A DNA stretch of 64,000 nucleotides, from assembly GCF_021602345.1 (NCBI RefSeq), contig NZ_BQID01000006.1:295828-359827 (forward strand), given 5' to 3'. The DNA is from Pseudomonas pharyngis. GTDB lineage: Bacteria; Pseudomonadota; Gammaproteobacteria; Pseudomonadales; Pseudomonadaceae. A program made the position numbers and the translations under genes. The notes under the pieces were generated by a model. That model was not told the DNA's origin. It made no database searches and saw only the letters and a program-made list of their open reading frames with translations. Positions 8,548 through 17,893 of the stretch are shown in pieces (positions within the stretch are counted from its first letter, which is position 1; the number at the start of each line of letters is the position of its first letter).

Positions 8548-9838
8548 GGAAGAACTCCAGCATGGCGTCGCTGTTGACGCGGTAGTTAAGGTTGCCGCAA
8601 TGGCCGCCCAGCGGGTAAACGGTCAGGCGATCGCCGAAGGTCCGGCGCAGGAAGCCGAGGTCGCCCGGGCCGAGGATCACGTCGTCGGCGTTGTGCATGA
8701 CGGCGATTTTCGGGCTGTCGTGCAGGTAATCCTTCAACGCATACAGGCTGACCTGATCGATCAGTTGCAGCAGGCTGCCGCCGTCGGTGCGGGCGCGCCA
8801 CATCGGGATCACCTGTTCGGTGAGGTAGCAGTCGAAGTCGCATTGCAGCGCACGCTTGAGGAACGGCGTGAGGCTGGTGCCTTCGGTGATCGGGAATTTG
8901 GGCGGGGTGATCAGGCCGCGACGGTTGATCAGGTCCGACGTGAACGCAATATCGGCTGCCGAGAAGCGGAAGGAGGTGCCGATCAGCATCGCCATCTGCT
9001 CGTTGCTCAGGTGCTGCTTGGACTGCTGAAAGTCGTAGAGCAGCGCATCGTTGAGGTCGATGTAGCCCTTCTGCTGGAAGTAGCGGGTCAGTTTGTTCAG
9101 CACCAGTTCATAGAAAGTAGTGCTGTTGTTGATGCCCTTGACCTCGGTCTGCACCAGCTTGTCGAGGTTGGTGATCGAGGTGTAGAGGTTGACCGGCGGA
9201 TTCAGCAGCAGGACTTTCTTGAAGTTGAAGCTGCGACGGGTTTCATCCAGATGCGCCACGAAGGCCGCGTCCAGGGCGCCGAGGCTGTAGCCGCTGAGGT
9301 AATAGTCGGTGACCGGCAGTTTCGGGTTCTGCGCCCGCACGGCCTGCATCACCCGGTACATGTCTTCGGCGTCTTCCTTGGTCACGCCGGGGGTGGCGAA
9401 ACGCGAGGCGGCGCTCATGAAGTCGAAGCTGGTCGGCGAGGACAACTGCACCACGTGGTAGCCGGCCTTGTAATAAAGCTTCTTCAGGTACTCGTTGAGC
9501 GTGCTGTCGTAGCGCGCGCCGGTGCCGGCGATCAGGAAGATCAGCGGCGCGGCCTTGTCCTGAGTGGCGATGCGATAGGTGAGTTTTTTCACCGGCCAGA
9601 AATTGTCCGGCAGGATGAATTCCCGCTCGGGGCGCAGGGTGACGCTGCGATCGGCCTGATCGATGTCGTCGTCCAGTGGCAGTTCCGGGCGCAAGTCCGG
9701 CGGCGTGGTGGCGATGGTCGCCTCGAACGGGTTGGTCAGGGGATAGCCATAGCTGGCGGCGTCGATATCCACCGCCAGCGCGGACGCACTCAGAATAAGG
9801 CCGCCAAACAGGGCGGCGAAGCGCAAGGAACGGAGCAT
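8540..9838 (-). CDS. Secreted alpha/beta-hydrolase-fold protein paired with MlaA
   Basis: 432 residues with an N-terminal signal peptide (FAALFGGLILSASALA, cleavage about residue 22). Hydrolase features are LIFLIAGTGARYDS near 99-112 (oxyanion region), the nucleophile elbow GYSLGA with S185, a candidate acid in HNADDVILG (D385/D386) and GGHCGNL with H413. Many databases carry the misleading label serine/threonine protein kinase; no kinase motif is present. It is translationally coupled to mlaA (8-nt overlap), which suggests an envelope lipid role such as phospholipid or lysophospholipid hydrolysis. That role is inference from fold and coupling; no substrate can be read from the sequence. Confidence 0.7.
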   Translation of the reverse strand: MLRSLRFAALFGGLILSASALAVDIDAASYGYPLTNPFEATIATTPPDLRPELPLDDDIDQADRSVTLRPEREFILPDNFWPVKKLTYRIATQDKAAPLIFLIAGTGARYDSTLNEYLKKLYYKAGYHVVQLSSPTSFDFMSAASRFATPGVTKEDAEDMYRVMQAVRAQNPKLPVTDYYLSGYSLGALDAAFVAHLDETRRSFNFKKVLLLNPPVNLYTSITNLDKLVQTEVKGINNSTTFYELVLNKLTRYFQQKGYIDLNDALLYDFQQSKQHLSNEQMAMLIGTSFRFSAADIAFTSDLINRRGLITPPKFPITEGTSLTPFLKRALQCDFDCYLTEQVIPMWRARTDGGSLLQLIDQVSLYALKDYLHDSPKIAVMHNADDVILGPGDLGFLRRTFGDRLTVYPLGGHCGNLNYRVNSDAMLEFFRG

Positions 9839-10061
9839 GACTGGATCCCTTAGAGGAAGGTGCCGAATGAAGTTCGCAGGCTATGACCACCGGGTTTGCG
9901 TCAAAGTGCCATGCCACGGCACCAAACTGACAGAATTCGGAGTAATAGTAGCCGGACGATACACTTTGCAAGGAAGGAATGACCAGCTAAGAGTTGTTAG
10001 TCCTTGCGTATGCGCGGCGGCAGATTAAGCTGGCCGCCGATTTCGTCGATTGGAGTGTTCC

Positions 10062-10430
10062 ATGTCCCGCCGCTTGCCCGTGATTCTGCTGCTCGTTCTG
10101 TTGCCGTTGTGGCTGGCTGCCAGTTATGGCGCGCGTTATGGCTTCATGGAGGACGCGCAGTGGGTGGGCATCTGCGTGGATGAGGCGAGCCGCTGGGAAT
10201 GCTCGGTGCGCTCGAACCTGGGCCTGATGATTCATTTCCAGCTGCTGGGCTGGGCGGCGGTCGCTGCAGCCGTGCTCGGTTTTGTCGTGCCGGGCCGGGC
10301 AGGGTGGTGGCTGGCGGTGCTGGCGCTGGTGTTCGGGTTGCCGGCGCTGGCGCTGTACAACACGACGCTGGCGGTATTTGCGGTGGTGATTGCCGGGTTG
10401 CGACTGGTTAGAGAGTCTCGCGGCGTCTGA
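10062..10430 (+). CDS. Small hypothetical membrane protein
   Basis: 122 residues from ATG (MSRRLPVILLLVLLP); an in-frame TTG 12 nt upstream overlaps the GGAG SD and is unlikely. Four hydrophobic segments are visible: about 6-22, 58-78, 82-100 and 100-116. A short extracytoplasmic loop contains two cysteines (GICVDEASRWECS) that could form a disulfide. No family is recognised. It is a single gene, divergent from the hydrolase-mlaA pair and convergent with the GH17 gene across a REP doublet. Confidence 0.7.
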   Translation: MSRRLPVILLLVLLPLWLAASYGARYGFMEDAQWVGICVDEASRWECSVRSNLGLMIHFQLLGWAAVAAAVLGFVVPGRAGWWLAVLALVFGLPALALYNTTLAVFAVVIAGLRLVRESRGV

Positions 10431-10436
10431 CAGTCA

Positions 10437-10535
10437 GCCATCGCTGGCAAGCCAGCTCCCACACTTGATCTATGTCGACACCGAACCTGTGGCAGACAGG
10501 AATCCTGTGGCAGCTGGCTTGCCAGCGAAGAGGCC
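10437..10535. repeat. REP doublet between convergent genes
   Basis: Inverted REP copies (CATCGCTGGCAAGCCAGCTC at about 10439-10458, and its inverse CAGCTGGCTTGCCAGCG at about 10511-10527) lie in the gap between the small membrane protein and the GH17 gene. The core has TGG/CCA instead of TAG/CTA, which marks another REP subclass. Confidence 0.85.
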
Positions 10536-10552
10536 GGTACAGCCTTTGAAGA

Positions 10553-12106
10553 TCAGCCTTTGCGAACCCGCAGGCAGCGCCACAACGCAGCCACCAGCAA
10601 CACGCTGACCAGCGCCCAGCCCCACGCCTGCTGATTCTGCAATCCTTCACGGAACAGCTGCGGCGCAATGCCCGCGCCGATGATGAAGGTCAGCAGGGCG
10701 ATCTCCCGACGGGCCACGCTGACCGGGCGGCACAGGTAAACCAGCGCCGGCAGAATGAAGGCCATGCTCGGAAAACTGCGATAACGCGGATCGAACACCA
10801 GCTCGAGCATCATCACGGCAGCGGCGAAACCGGCTGCCGCCACCAGCCAGCCGGCCCGTCGCTCGAAAGCGTTGAACGCCTGTTCACGCCAGCCATTGCG
10901 GGCGCTCAAGGTCAGCGCGGCATGGGCCAGCACCAACAGATTCAGGATCGTCAGCAAGCCGACCCACAGCCATTCGCTGGCAAACCGCGTGGTCACCCGC
11001 GCCAGATCGCCCCAGGCGCCGATCGAGCAGGCGGCGAGGGCGCCGAGCAGCGGCAGGATCAGTGCCGAACGCGTCGTACGAACCCGACCGCCCAGCAGCA
11101 ATGTGCCGAGGAAGATCACTCCGCCGACCGCCAGCCACTGCGACCAGTACGGCACATTCGATACTGGCCCGGCCAACACGCCCTTGTCCTGGCGGTCCGC
11201 ATCGAACAGCCCCCAGTAACCACCGACCGCGCCTTCGCTGCCGCGCTTCCACGGCTGGTCGAACGCTTCGATCAGGTTGTAGCGCCAGCCTTCCTGTTCG
11301 GCGAGGGTGACAAAACCACGAATGAACTTGGCTTCGTTGACCCGGCTCGGCAGGGCGGTCTCCCGCTGTCGGCCTTCGCTCGGCCAGCCGGTTTCGCCAA
11401 TCATCACGTCTTTGGGCGCGAACTTGTTGCCGAACACCTGACGCACTTGCGCCACATGATGCAACGCGGCGTCGATGTTCGACGGATCGTCTTCCCAGTA
11501 CGGCAGCAAATGTATGGTCAGGAAATCCACCGCCGGCGCGACTTCCGGGTGCTTGAGCCAGAACTCCCAGACATCCGCGTAGGTGACTGGTTGCTTGATA
11601 TGGCTCTTGACCTTGTTGATCAGCTTCGCCAGTTGCGCACCGGTGACTTCCTTGCGCAGCAAGGCTTCGTTGCCGACGATCACGGCGCTGACCACGTCCG
11701 GGTTGGCGTTGGCCGAGGCAATCAGCAAGTCGACTTCCTTCTCGGTGTCGACCGGATTGCTGTTGACCCACGCGCCGATCATCAACTTCAAACCATGTTT
11801 GCGCGCCAGATCCGGCAGCGCTTCGAGGCCGGTCATGGAATAGGTGCGGATGCATTCGAAGCGGGTGGCAAGCAGGGCGAGGTCGGCGTCCATGCGCTCC
11901 GGGCGCAGTTTGAACGGCACGTCGAACGGCGACTGGTCTTTATCGAACGGGGTGTAGGAGGCGCATTGCAACTTGTGGGTCGGGGTGGCGACGTCCGGCA
12001 GGATCACCGGTTTGCCGAGGCCGTACCAGAAGCCGCACAGGGCAAACAGCCCGAGCAGGCAGGCGAACAGATAGGGAAGAAAGGGGAAACGGGAAGTCGC
12101 GGACAT
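10553..12106 (-). CDS. Membrane-anchored GH17 beta-1,3-glucan hydrolase/transglucosylase
   Basis: 517 residues from ATG (MSATSRFPFLPYLF). One N-terminal TM helix (about 9-30) is followed by a periplasmic GH17 TIM barrel (about 40-315). The acid/base glutamate is E147 in VGNEALL and the nucleophile E238 in GETGWPSEG. The C-terminal 200 residues hold about six TM helices. Proteobacterial GH17 proteins of this layout are non-Leloir beta-glucosyltransferases acting on beta-1,3-linked glucans, probably in periplasmic or cyclic glucan metabolism. No glucan synthase gene is adjacent, so substrate remains inferred. The NdvB-type enzymes would be several times longer. Confidence 0.85.
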   Translation of the reverse strand: MSATSRFPFLPYLFACLLGLFALCGFWYGLGKPVILPDVATPTHKLQCASYTPFDKDQSPFDVPFKLRPERMDADLALLATRFECIRTYSMTGLEALPDLARKHGLKLMIGAWVNSNPVDTEKEVDLLIASANANPDVVSAVIVGNEALLRKEVTGAQLAKLINKVKSHIKQPVTYADVWEFWLKHPEVAPAVDFLTIHLLPYWEDDPSNIDAALHHVAQVRQVFGNKFAPKDVMIGETGWPSEGRQRETALPSRVNEAKFIRGFVTLAEQEGWRYNLIEAFDQPWKRGSEGAVGGYWGLFDADRQDKGVLAGPVSNVPYWSQWLAVGGVIFLGTLLLGGRVRTTRSALILPLLGALAACSIGAWGDLARVTTRFASEWLWVGLLTILNLLVLAHAALTLSARNGWREQAFNAFERRAGWLVAAAGFAAAVMMLELVFDPRYRSFPSMAFILPALVYLCRPVSVARREIALLTFIIGAGIAPQLFREGLQNQQAWGWALVSVLLVAALWRCLRVRKG

Positions 12107-12435
12107 GGTCAGGCCGAGTGGCTGCAAAGCGACGCATGTTACCTGCATTTATAAGCAGGTTGGTGGCCCGCACGATTTTGACATGCAAAGTTCGGGCGGA
12201 TTGTCTGGCGCCAAATATCCGGACTCAGTTAATGGCTTTCTGATGTCGTTTCTCGTTGCTTCGAGGTCGCTGGCAGAGCAGGTCTTAACGGGCGTCAGGT
12301 TGATGATCGGACTCATCAGTACTCCGCTGATGTTCGAACGAGTTCGCGAACGGGCGTGATGGGGGCGCCGAGCACCATAACAACACGTTGACGATGCCCG
12401 GCATCCGTCGGGCGCAGCATTTCGGGGAAGTAACG
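12107..12435. other. Intergenic region between the GH17 and betaine-binding genes
   Basis: 329 nt holding the two divergent promoters. A small inverted repeat (TTCGAACGAGTTCGCGAAC, about 12334-12352) is visible, but no clear sigma-70 pair or gene. An in-frame ATG at 12388 would lengthen the betaine-binding protein by 16 residues ahead of its signal peptide and is rejected. Confidence 0.5.
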
Positions 12436-13287
12436 ATGAAGATGCGACGACTTTTAGGCGCAGGTGCCGCTCTGGTACTTGCGATGGGCTCCACTTTCGC
12501 CAGCGCTGAAAAACAGACCCTGAACATCGGTTACGTTGACGGCTGGTCCGACAGCGTCGCGACCACCCACGTGGCGGCCGAAGTGATCAAGCAGAAACTT
12601 GGCTACGACGTGAAACTGCAGGCCGTCGCCACCGGCATCATGTGGCAGGGCGTTGCCACCGGCAAACTCGACGCCATGCTCTCGGCCTGGCTGCCCGTGA
12701 CCCACGGCGAATACTGGACCAAGAACAAGGATCAGGTCGTCGATTACGGCCCGAACTTCAAGGACGCGAAAATCGGTCTGATCGTGCCGGAGTACGTCAA
12801 GGCCAAGACCATCGAAGACCTGAAAACCGACGACTCCTTCAAGAAACGCATCGTTGGCATCGACGCCGGTTCAGGCGTGATGCTCAAGACTGATCAGGCG
12901 ATCAAGGATTACGACCTGACCGGCTACCAACTCAAGGCCAGTTCCGGCGCCGGCATGATTGCCGAGCTGACCCGCGCCGAGAAGAAAAACGAATCCATCG
13001 CCGTTACCGGCTGGGTGCCGCACTGGATGTTCGCCAAGTGGAAACTGCGCTTCCTCGACGACCCGAAAGGCGTGTACGGCGCGGCTGAAACCGTGAACAG
13101 CATCGGCAGCAAGGAACTGGCGACCAAGGCGCCGGAAGTGGCCAAGTTCCTGAAGAACTTCCAGTGGGCTTCGAAGGACGAAATCGGCGAAGTCATGCTG
13201 GCGATTCAGGACGGTGCAAAACCTGACGCAGCGGCCAAGGATTGGGTTGCCAAGCACCCTGAGCGTGTTGCCGACTGGACCAAGTGA
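12436..13287 (+). CDS. betX: Glycine betaine/choline-type ABC substrate-binding protein (OpuAC family), orphan
   Basis: 283 residues with signal peptide (MKMRRLLGAGAALVLAMG..FASA, cleavage about 23). OpuAC-fold features: NIGYVDGWSDSVATTHVAAEV at the start of lobe 1, GIMWQGVATGKLDAMLSAWLP with tryptophans that can form the quaternary-ammonium aromatic cage, and GWVPHWMFAKWKLRFLDDP in lobe 2. The start MKMRR is chosen for the signal peptide. No permease or ATPase gene is adjacent, so it should work with a remote transporter, as the Pseudomonas BetX/CaiX/CbcX binding proteins do with CbcWV. The arrangement betX, DUF485, symporter matches P. aeruginosa; the symbol rests on that synteny and on family, and ligand specificity is not proven. 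Confidence 0.82.
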   Translation: MKMRRLLGAGAALVLAMGSTFASAEKQTLNIGYVDGWSDSVATTHVAAEVIKQKLGYDVKLQAVATGIMWQGVATGKLDAMLSAWLPVTHGEYWTKNKDQVVDYGPNFKDAKIGLIVPEYVKAKTIEDLKTDDSFKKRIVGIDAGSGVMLKTDQAIKDYDLTGYQLKASSGAGMIAELTRAEKKNESIAVTGWVPHWMFAKWKLRFLDDPKGVYGAAETVNSIGSKELATKAPEVAKFLKNFQWASKDEIGEVMLAIQDGAKPDAAAKDWVAKHPERVADWTK

Positions 13288-13320
13288 TTTAAGCCGAAGC
13301 GTCTAATCTGCGCTTCCCAG

Positions 13321-13354
13321 GGTCGCCCGACATGACAGTCGGGCGGCCTTTTTT
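13321..13354 (+). terminator. Intrinsic terminator after the betaine-binding gene
   Basis: Stem CGCCCGAC / GTCGGGCG with a 6-nt loop, extended by flanking GG/CC, followed by six Ts. Confidence 0.88.
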
Positions 13355-13517
13355 GTTTGTCCTCTATTAATAGGCAGGGGGGGCGGTTTTCGGCTCGTCT
13401 GGAAATTGGCAAAAACGTCATGGCGTTCTACTACTAAGGTCGTCTGGAACCCGGCTCGCAGCCGCATACAGTGGATACGTTCCAAAAATAAAAATCTGTG
13501 CTGCGAGGATAAAAACA

Positions 13518-13829
13518 ATGAACGACAGCATTTACCTCTCGATTCAGAACAGCCCGCGCTTCAAGGAGCTGGTCAAGAAAAGAGAAAGGTTCGCCTGGAT
13601 ACTCTCGGCGATCATGCTCGGGCTCTACTCCGGCTTCATCCTTCTGATCGCGTACGGGCCGCAAGTGCTCGGGACGAAAATCAGCCCCGAATCATCCATC
13701 ACCTGGGGCATCCCGATCGGTGTCGGACTGATTGTCTCGGCCTTCATCCTGACCGGCATCTATGTGCGCCGCGCCAATGGCGAGTTCGACGACCTGAACA
13801 ACGCGATTCTCAAGGAGGCTCAGCAATGA
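13518..13829 (+). CDS. DUF485 (YjcH-like) membrane protein
   Basis: 103 residues, standard DUF485 length, two TM helices (about 30-55 and 67-90). The conserved N-terminal pattern is [22 protein letters not shown]485 genes nearly always precede an acetate/monocarboxylate solute-sodium symporter and overlap it, as here (ATGA). Role unknown, probably assisting or modulating the symporter. SD (gagga) is 7-8 nt from the ATG. Confidence 0.92.
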   Translation: MNDSIYLSIQNSPRFKELVKKRERFAWILSAIMLGLYSGFILLIAYGPQVLGTKISPESSITWGIPIGVGLIVSAFILTGIYVRRANGEFDDLNNAILKEAQQ

Positions 13830-15484
13830 TCCGGCGTCTACTGGCTCTTTTGAGCATCGCAGCGTTTGCTCCAGCCGTCTGGGCCGCTGACGCCCTGACC
13901 GGCGAAGTCCACAAACAACCGCTCAACGTTTCCGCGATCGTCATGTTCGTGGCGTTCGTTGGCGCAACCCTGTGCATCACTTACTGGGCGTCCAAGCGCA
14001 ACAACTCGGCGGCCGACTACTATGCGGCGGGCGGCAAGATCACCGGGTTCCAGAACGGTCTGGCGATTGCCGGTGACTACATGTCGGCGGCGTCCTTCCT
14101 GGGGATTTCCGCGCTGGTGTTCACCTCCGGCTACGACGGCCTGATCTACTCGATCGGCTTCCTGGTGGGCTGGCCGATCATTCTGTTCCTGATCGCCGAG
14201 CGCCTGCGTAACCTGGGCAAATACACCTTTGCCGACGTGGCGTCCTACCGCCTCGGGCAAACCCAGATCCGCACCCTGTCTGCCTGCGGTTCGCTGGTGG
14301 TGGTGGCGTTCTACCTGATCGCGCAAATGGTCGGTGCCGGCAAGCTGATCCAGCTGCTGTTCGGTCTCGACTACCACGTTGCGGTGATTCTGGTCGGTAT
14401 CCTGATGTGCATGTACGTGCTGTTCGGCGGCATGCTGGCGACCACCTGGGTGCAGATCATCAAGGCGGTGCTGTTGCTGTCCGGTGCCTCGTTCATGGCG
14501 CTGATGGTGATGAAGCACGTCAACTTCGACTTCAACACCCTGTTCTCCGAAGCGATCAAGGTTCACGCCAAGGGCGAAGCGATCATGAGCCCGGGCGGCT
14601 TGGTAAAAGACCCGATCTCGGCGTTCTCCCTGGGTCTGGCACTGATGTTCGGTACCGCCGGCCTGCCGCACATCCTGATGCGCTTCTTCACCGTTAGCGA
14701 CGCGAAAGAAGCCCGCAAGAGCGTGCTGTACGCGACCGGTTTCATTGGCTACTTCTACATCCTGACCTTCATCATCGGCTTCGGCGCGATCCTGCTGGTC
14801 AGCACCAATCCGGCCTTTAAAGATGCAGCGGGCGCTCTGCTCGGCGGCAACAACATGGCGGCGGTGCACCTGGCCAACGCCGTGGGCGGCAGCGTGTTCC
14901 TCGGCTTTATCTCGGCGGTGGCGTTCGCGACCATTCTGGCAGTAGTGGCCGGCCTGACCCTGGCCGGTGCTTCGGCGGTGTCTCACGACCTGTACGCCAG
15001 CGTGATCAAGAAGGGCAAGGCCAACGAGAAGGATGAAATCCGAGTTTCGAAGATCACCACCATCGCACTGGGCGTTCTGGCCATCGGCCTCGGCATCCTG
15101 TTCGAAAGCCAGAACATCGCGTTCATGGTTGGTCTGGCGTTCTCCATCGCGGCGAGCTGCAACTTCCCGGTACTGCTGCTTTCGATGTACTGGAAGAAAC
15201 TGACCACCCGTGGCGCCATGATTGGCGGCTGGCTGGGGCTGGTGAGTGCGGTGGGTCTGATGATTCTTGGCCCGACCATCTGGGTGCAGATTCTGCATCA
15301 CGAGAAGGCGATCTTCCCTTATGAGTATCCTGCGTTGTTCTCGATGATCATTGCGTTTATCGGGATCTGGTTCTTCTCGATCACCGATAAGTCGGTGGCG
15401 GCAGAGAACGAGCGTGCGGCGTTCTTCCCGCAGTTTGTGCGTTCGCAGACTGGGTTGGGGGCTAGTGGGGCGGTTTCGCACTGA
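13826..15484 (+). CDS. actP: Cation/acetate symporter
   Basis: 552 residues, the ActP length, a sodium:solute symporter family member with an N-terminal signal-like segment ([20 protein letters not shown]) and about 13 TM helices. Family stretches seen include [24 protein letters not shown] with [10 protein letters not shown] (about 52-95), [15 protein letters not shown] and [16 protein letters not shown]. It imports acetate and related short monocarboxylates with Na+ or H+. It overlaps the DUF485 gene by four nucleotides (ATGA), so translation is coupled. A homologous locus in P. aeruginosa is next to the same betaine-binding gene. Confidence 0.93.
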   Translation: MIRRLLALLSIAAFAPAVWAADALTGEVHKQPLNVSAIVMFVAFVGATLCITYWASKRNNSAADYYAAGGKITGFQNGLAIAGDYMSAASFLGISALVFTSGYDGLIYSIGFLVGWPIILFLIAERLRNLGKYTFADVASYRLGQTQIRTLSACGSLVVVAFYLIAQMVGAGKLIQLLFGLDYHVAVILVGILMCMYVLFGGMLATTWVQIIKAVLLLSGASFMALMVMKHVNFDFNTLFSEAIKVHAKGEAIMSPGGLVKDPISAFSLGLALMFGTAGLPHILMRFFTVSDAKEARKSVLYATGFIGYFYILTFIIGFGAILLVSTNPAFKDAAGALLGGNNMAAVHLANAVGGSVFLGFISAVAFATILAVVAGLTLAGASAVSHDLYASVIKKGKANEKDEIRVSKITTIALGVLAIGLGILFESQNIAFMVGLAFSIAASCNFPVLLLSMYWKKLTTRGAMIGGWLGLVSAVGLMILGPTIWVQILHHEKAIFPYEYPALFSMIIAFIGIWFFSITDKSVAAENERAAFFPQFVRSQTGLGASGAVSH

Positions 15485-15520
15485 GGCTTTCAGGTTGAAT
15501 ATGTAGGTTGAGTTGGATGG

Positions 15521-15556
15521 AAATGCCCTGGTCGAGAGATTGGGGCATTTTTTTTT
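15521..15556 (+). terminator. Intrinsic terminator of the DUF485-actP unit
   Basis: Stem AAATGCCC / GGGCATTT with a ~14-nt loop, followed by an uninterrupted run of Ts. Confidence 0.8.
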
Positions 15557-15582
15557 GTGGGCGGTTATCGGATGTTCTTGGG

Positions 15583-16404
15583 GATTGGGTGTATATCCGT
15601 TGCTGCGGTAACGGCTTCTTGGGGTTCCGCCCTTACGGCGGGTCACTTTTGGCAAACGCCCCAAAAGTAACCAAAAGGTCTCTAACCCTGACGTACGGCC
15701 CCTCGCTGAGGCTCGGGGTTCCTTCGCTCCGGGATTGATCCGGGGGCATCGCCTACGGTTTGCTTCGCTGCACCTCCTCTCGATGCATGCGGCTGCGCCG
15801 CACGGTCGCTGCGCTCCCACCCCCGGATCAATCCCTCCACTCAGCCTGCCGACGGGCCCTGCGATCAAAAGCGGTACTCGAGCTAACGCTCATCGTTTTG
15901 AGTGGGGAGGAGCGGGGCGTGTTCGGCTTTGGTTTTGTGGTGGGTTTACCCACCCCAGCCATCTCCCCGAGGAGAGGGAGCCGATTTTTGTGCTTTTCAA
16001 AGCCTGAGCTCAACGCGGTATCGCACGTCGGCGAACCTCTCCCAAACACCTCGTTCAGTTCCCTCTCCCTCCGGGAGAGGGCTAGGGTGAGGGGCTCTTG
16101 ATCTGGCTCTTGATCTGCTTTTGATCTCAAGCCCCTTCGGCAGGCCGAGCGGAGGTGTCCATCAGGGGGTAGGCGCGCAGCGCCGTGCGGCGAAGCCGCA
16201 TACATCGAGAGGAGGTGCAGCGAAGCAAACCGTAGGCGATGCCCCCTGATGGACACCGTAGCGAGGGAACACTGAGCCTAGGCGAAGTGCCGTACGCCGG
16301 GGCGTAGACTTTTTGGTTACTTTTGAGGCGTTTGTCAAAAGTGACTCGCTGTAAGAGCGAAACCGCCAGCGGCAGCTCCCGAAGCAACGGATATACACCC
16401 AATC
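15583..16404. repeat. ~0.82-kb imperfect inverted repeat (two facing copies of a ~290-nt element)
   Basis: The left arm (15583-15871) and right arm (16118-16404) are reverse complements with roughly four of five positions matching. Outer ends are GATTGGGTGTATATCCGTTG and its inverse; inner ends are GATCAAAAG and CTTTTGATC. Conserved blocks inside include AAAAGTAACCAAAA and a long perfect stretch around GCATCGCCTACGGTTTGC. The arms contain only short frames in several directions and no plausible protein. They have diverged from one another, so this looks like two insertions of a dispersed intergenic repeat between the convergent genes actP and gltA. The ~246-nt centre carries another repeat type (CCCTCTCC hairpin). 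I recognise the sequence type as common in fluorescent pseudomonads but cannot assign a published family name. Confidence 0.85.
16060..16097. repeat. CCCTCTCC...GGAGAGGG hairpin with GGGTGAGGGG tail
   Basis: A short inverted repeat of the same family as 2711-2763, 38142-38164 and 38272-38308, in the centre of the large inverted repeat. The 38272 copy shares the trailing GGGTGAGGG, so the conserved unit is longer than the palindrome. Confidence 0.7.
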
Positions 16405-16446
16405 AACAAAAAAATAGTCGGCCCAGAGGCCGCTGAGATGCCCAAA

Positions 16447-16480
16447 ACGAAAAACGGCCCCCATTCTCATGGAGGCCGTT
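16447..16480 (-). terminator. Intrinsic terminator of gltA
   Basis: Read on the minus strand: AACGGCCTCCA / TGGGGGCCGTT stem with one mismatch, a ~6-nt loop and a TTTTTCGTTTT tail, about 37 nt past the gltA stop. Confidence 0.88.
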
Positions 16481-16517
16481 CCCGGTACAACGCTAAGACG
16501 CTATCGCAAGACAGCCC

Positions 16518-17807
16518 TTATTTGCGGTCTTCCAGCTTGGTGATATCCCGCGACTCATAACCCGTGTAAAGCTGACGCGGACGGCCAATCTTGTACGGGC
16601 TTGAGAGCATTTCCTTCCAGTGCGAGATCCAGCCGACAGTACGTGCCAGGGCGAAAATCACAGTGAACATGCTGGTCGGAATGCCGATCGCCTTGAGGAT
16701 GATCCCCGAGTAGAAGTCGACGTTCGGATACAGCGAGCGCTCGATGAAGTACGGGTCGGTCAGAGCGATCTCTTCCAGGCGCATGGCCAGTTCGAGTTGT
16801 GGATCGTTCTGGATGCCCAGTTCCTTCAACACTTCGTCGCAGGTCTGCTTCATTACAGTCGCGCGAGGGTCGCGGTTCTTGTAGACGCGGTGACCGAAGC
16901 CCATCAGCTTGAACGGATCGTTCTTGTCCTTGGCCTTGGCGATGAACTTGTCGATGTTCGAGACATCGCCGATTTCATCGAGCATGGTCAGCACGGCTTC
17001 GTTCGCGCCGCCGTGGGCAGGGCCCCACAGTGCGGCGATGCCGGCGGCGATACAGGCGAACGGGTTGGCACCCGAAGAGCCCGCCAGACGCACGGTGGAG
17101 GTCGAAGCGTTCTGCTCGTGGTCGGCGTGGAGGATGAAGATCCGATCCATGGCCTTGGCGAGTACCGGGCTGATCGGTTTGATCTCGCACGGGGTGTTGA
17201 ACATCATGTGCAGGAAGTTTTCCGCGTACGACAGGTCGTTGCGCGGGTACATCATGGGTTGGCCCATGGAGTACTTGTAAACCATCGCGGCCAGGGTCGG
17301 CATCTTGGCAACCAGGCGGATCGCGGAGATTTCGCGATGCTGCGGGTTATTGATGTCGAGGGAGTCGTGGTAGAAGGCCGAGAGGGCGCCGACTACGCCA
17401 CACATGACGGCCATCGGGTGGGCGTCACGGCGGAAGCCGTTGAAGAAGGTTTTCAGCTGCTCGTGAACCATGGTGTGGTTCTTCACGGTGCCGACGAACT
17501 GGGCCTTCTGTTCTGCGGTCGGCAGTTCGCCGTTCAGCAGCAGGTAGCAGGTTTCCAGGTAGTCCGACTTTTCAGCCAGCTGTTCGATCGGGTAGCCGCG
17601 GTGCAGCAGGATGCCGTTGTCGCCGTCGATATAGGTGATCTTCGATTCGCAGGAAGCGGTCGACATGAAACCGGGGTCGAAAGTGAAGCGGCCCGTGGCC
17701 GTCAGGCCCCGAACATCGATAACATCGGGACCAACGGTGCCGGTTAAAATGGGCAGCTCGACGGGGGCTGCGCCCTCGATGATCAACTGCGCTTTTTTGT
17801 CAGCCAT
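16518..17807 (-). CDS. gltA: Citrate synthase (type II, NADH-sensitive family)
   Basis: 429 residues, typical of the hexameric Gram-negative GltA. The active-site regions are [20 protein letters not shown] (first catalytic histidine region), [11 protein letters not shown] (second His) and [15 protein letters not shown] with the citrate-binding His/Arg. It condenses acetyl-CoA and oxaloacetate as the first step of the TCA cycle. It is divergent from sdhC, as in other pseudomonads. A perfect SD (AGGAGG, 17812-17817) and a sigma-70 promoter are visible upstream. Confidence 0.98.
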   Translation of the reverse strand: MADKKAQLIIEGAAPVELPILTGTVGPDVIDVRGLTATGRFTFDPGFMSTASCESKITYIDGDNGILLHRGYPIEQLAEKSDYLETCYLLLNGELPTAEQKAQFVGTVKNHTMVHEQLKTFFNGFRRDAHPMAVMCGVVGALSAFYHDSLDINNPQHREISAIRLVAKMPTLAAMVYKYSMGQPMMYPRNDLSYAENFLHMMFNTPCEIKPISPVLAKAMDRIFILHADHEQNASTSTVRLAGSSGANPFACIAAGIAALWGPAHGGANEAVLTMLDEIGDVSNIDKFIAKAKDKNDPFKLMGFGHRVYKNRDPRATVMKQTCDEVLKELGIQNDPQLELAMRLEEIALTDPYFIERSLYPNVDFYSGIILKAIGIPTSMFTVIFALARTVGWISHWKEMLSSPYKIGRPRQLYTGYESRDITKLEDRK

Positions 17808-17865
17808 GTGGCCTCCTATTTATGCTTGAAATCATCAGACAGACCCCCCACGCAGGGCCCGCACC

Positions 17866-17893
17866 ACTATAGTGAGATAAATTCGAATGTCAA
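17866..17893 (-). promoter_or_regulatory. Sigma-70 promoter of gltA
   Basis: On the minus strand: -35 TTGACA (17893-17888), 16-nt spacer, -10 TATAGT (17871-17866). This predicts a 5' leader of about 50 nt for gltA. Position and near-consensus hexamers support it. Confidence 0.75.

Noticed and set aside
13838-15868. A 676-codon minus-strand frame opposite actP
   Set aside because: Antisense shadow of actP; extremely polar composition (H, Q, R, D) and no start context.
15735-16256. Several short open frames (90-142 codons) inside the large inverted repeat
   Set aside because: They occur in both orientations, share sequence only because of the repeat, and have no consistent reading frame preserved between the two arms.
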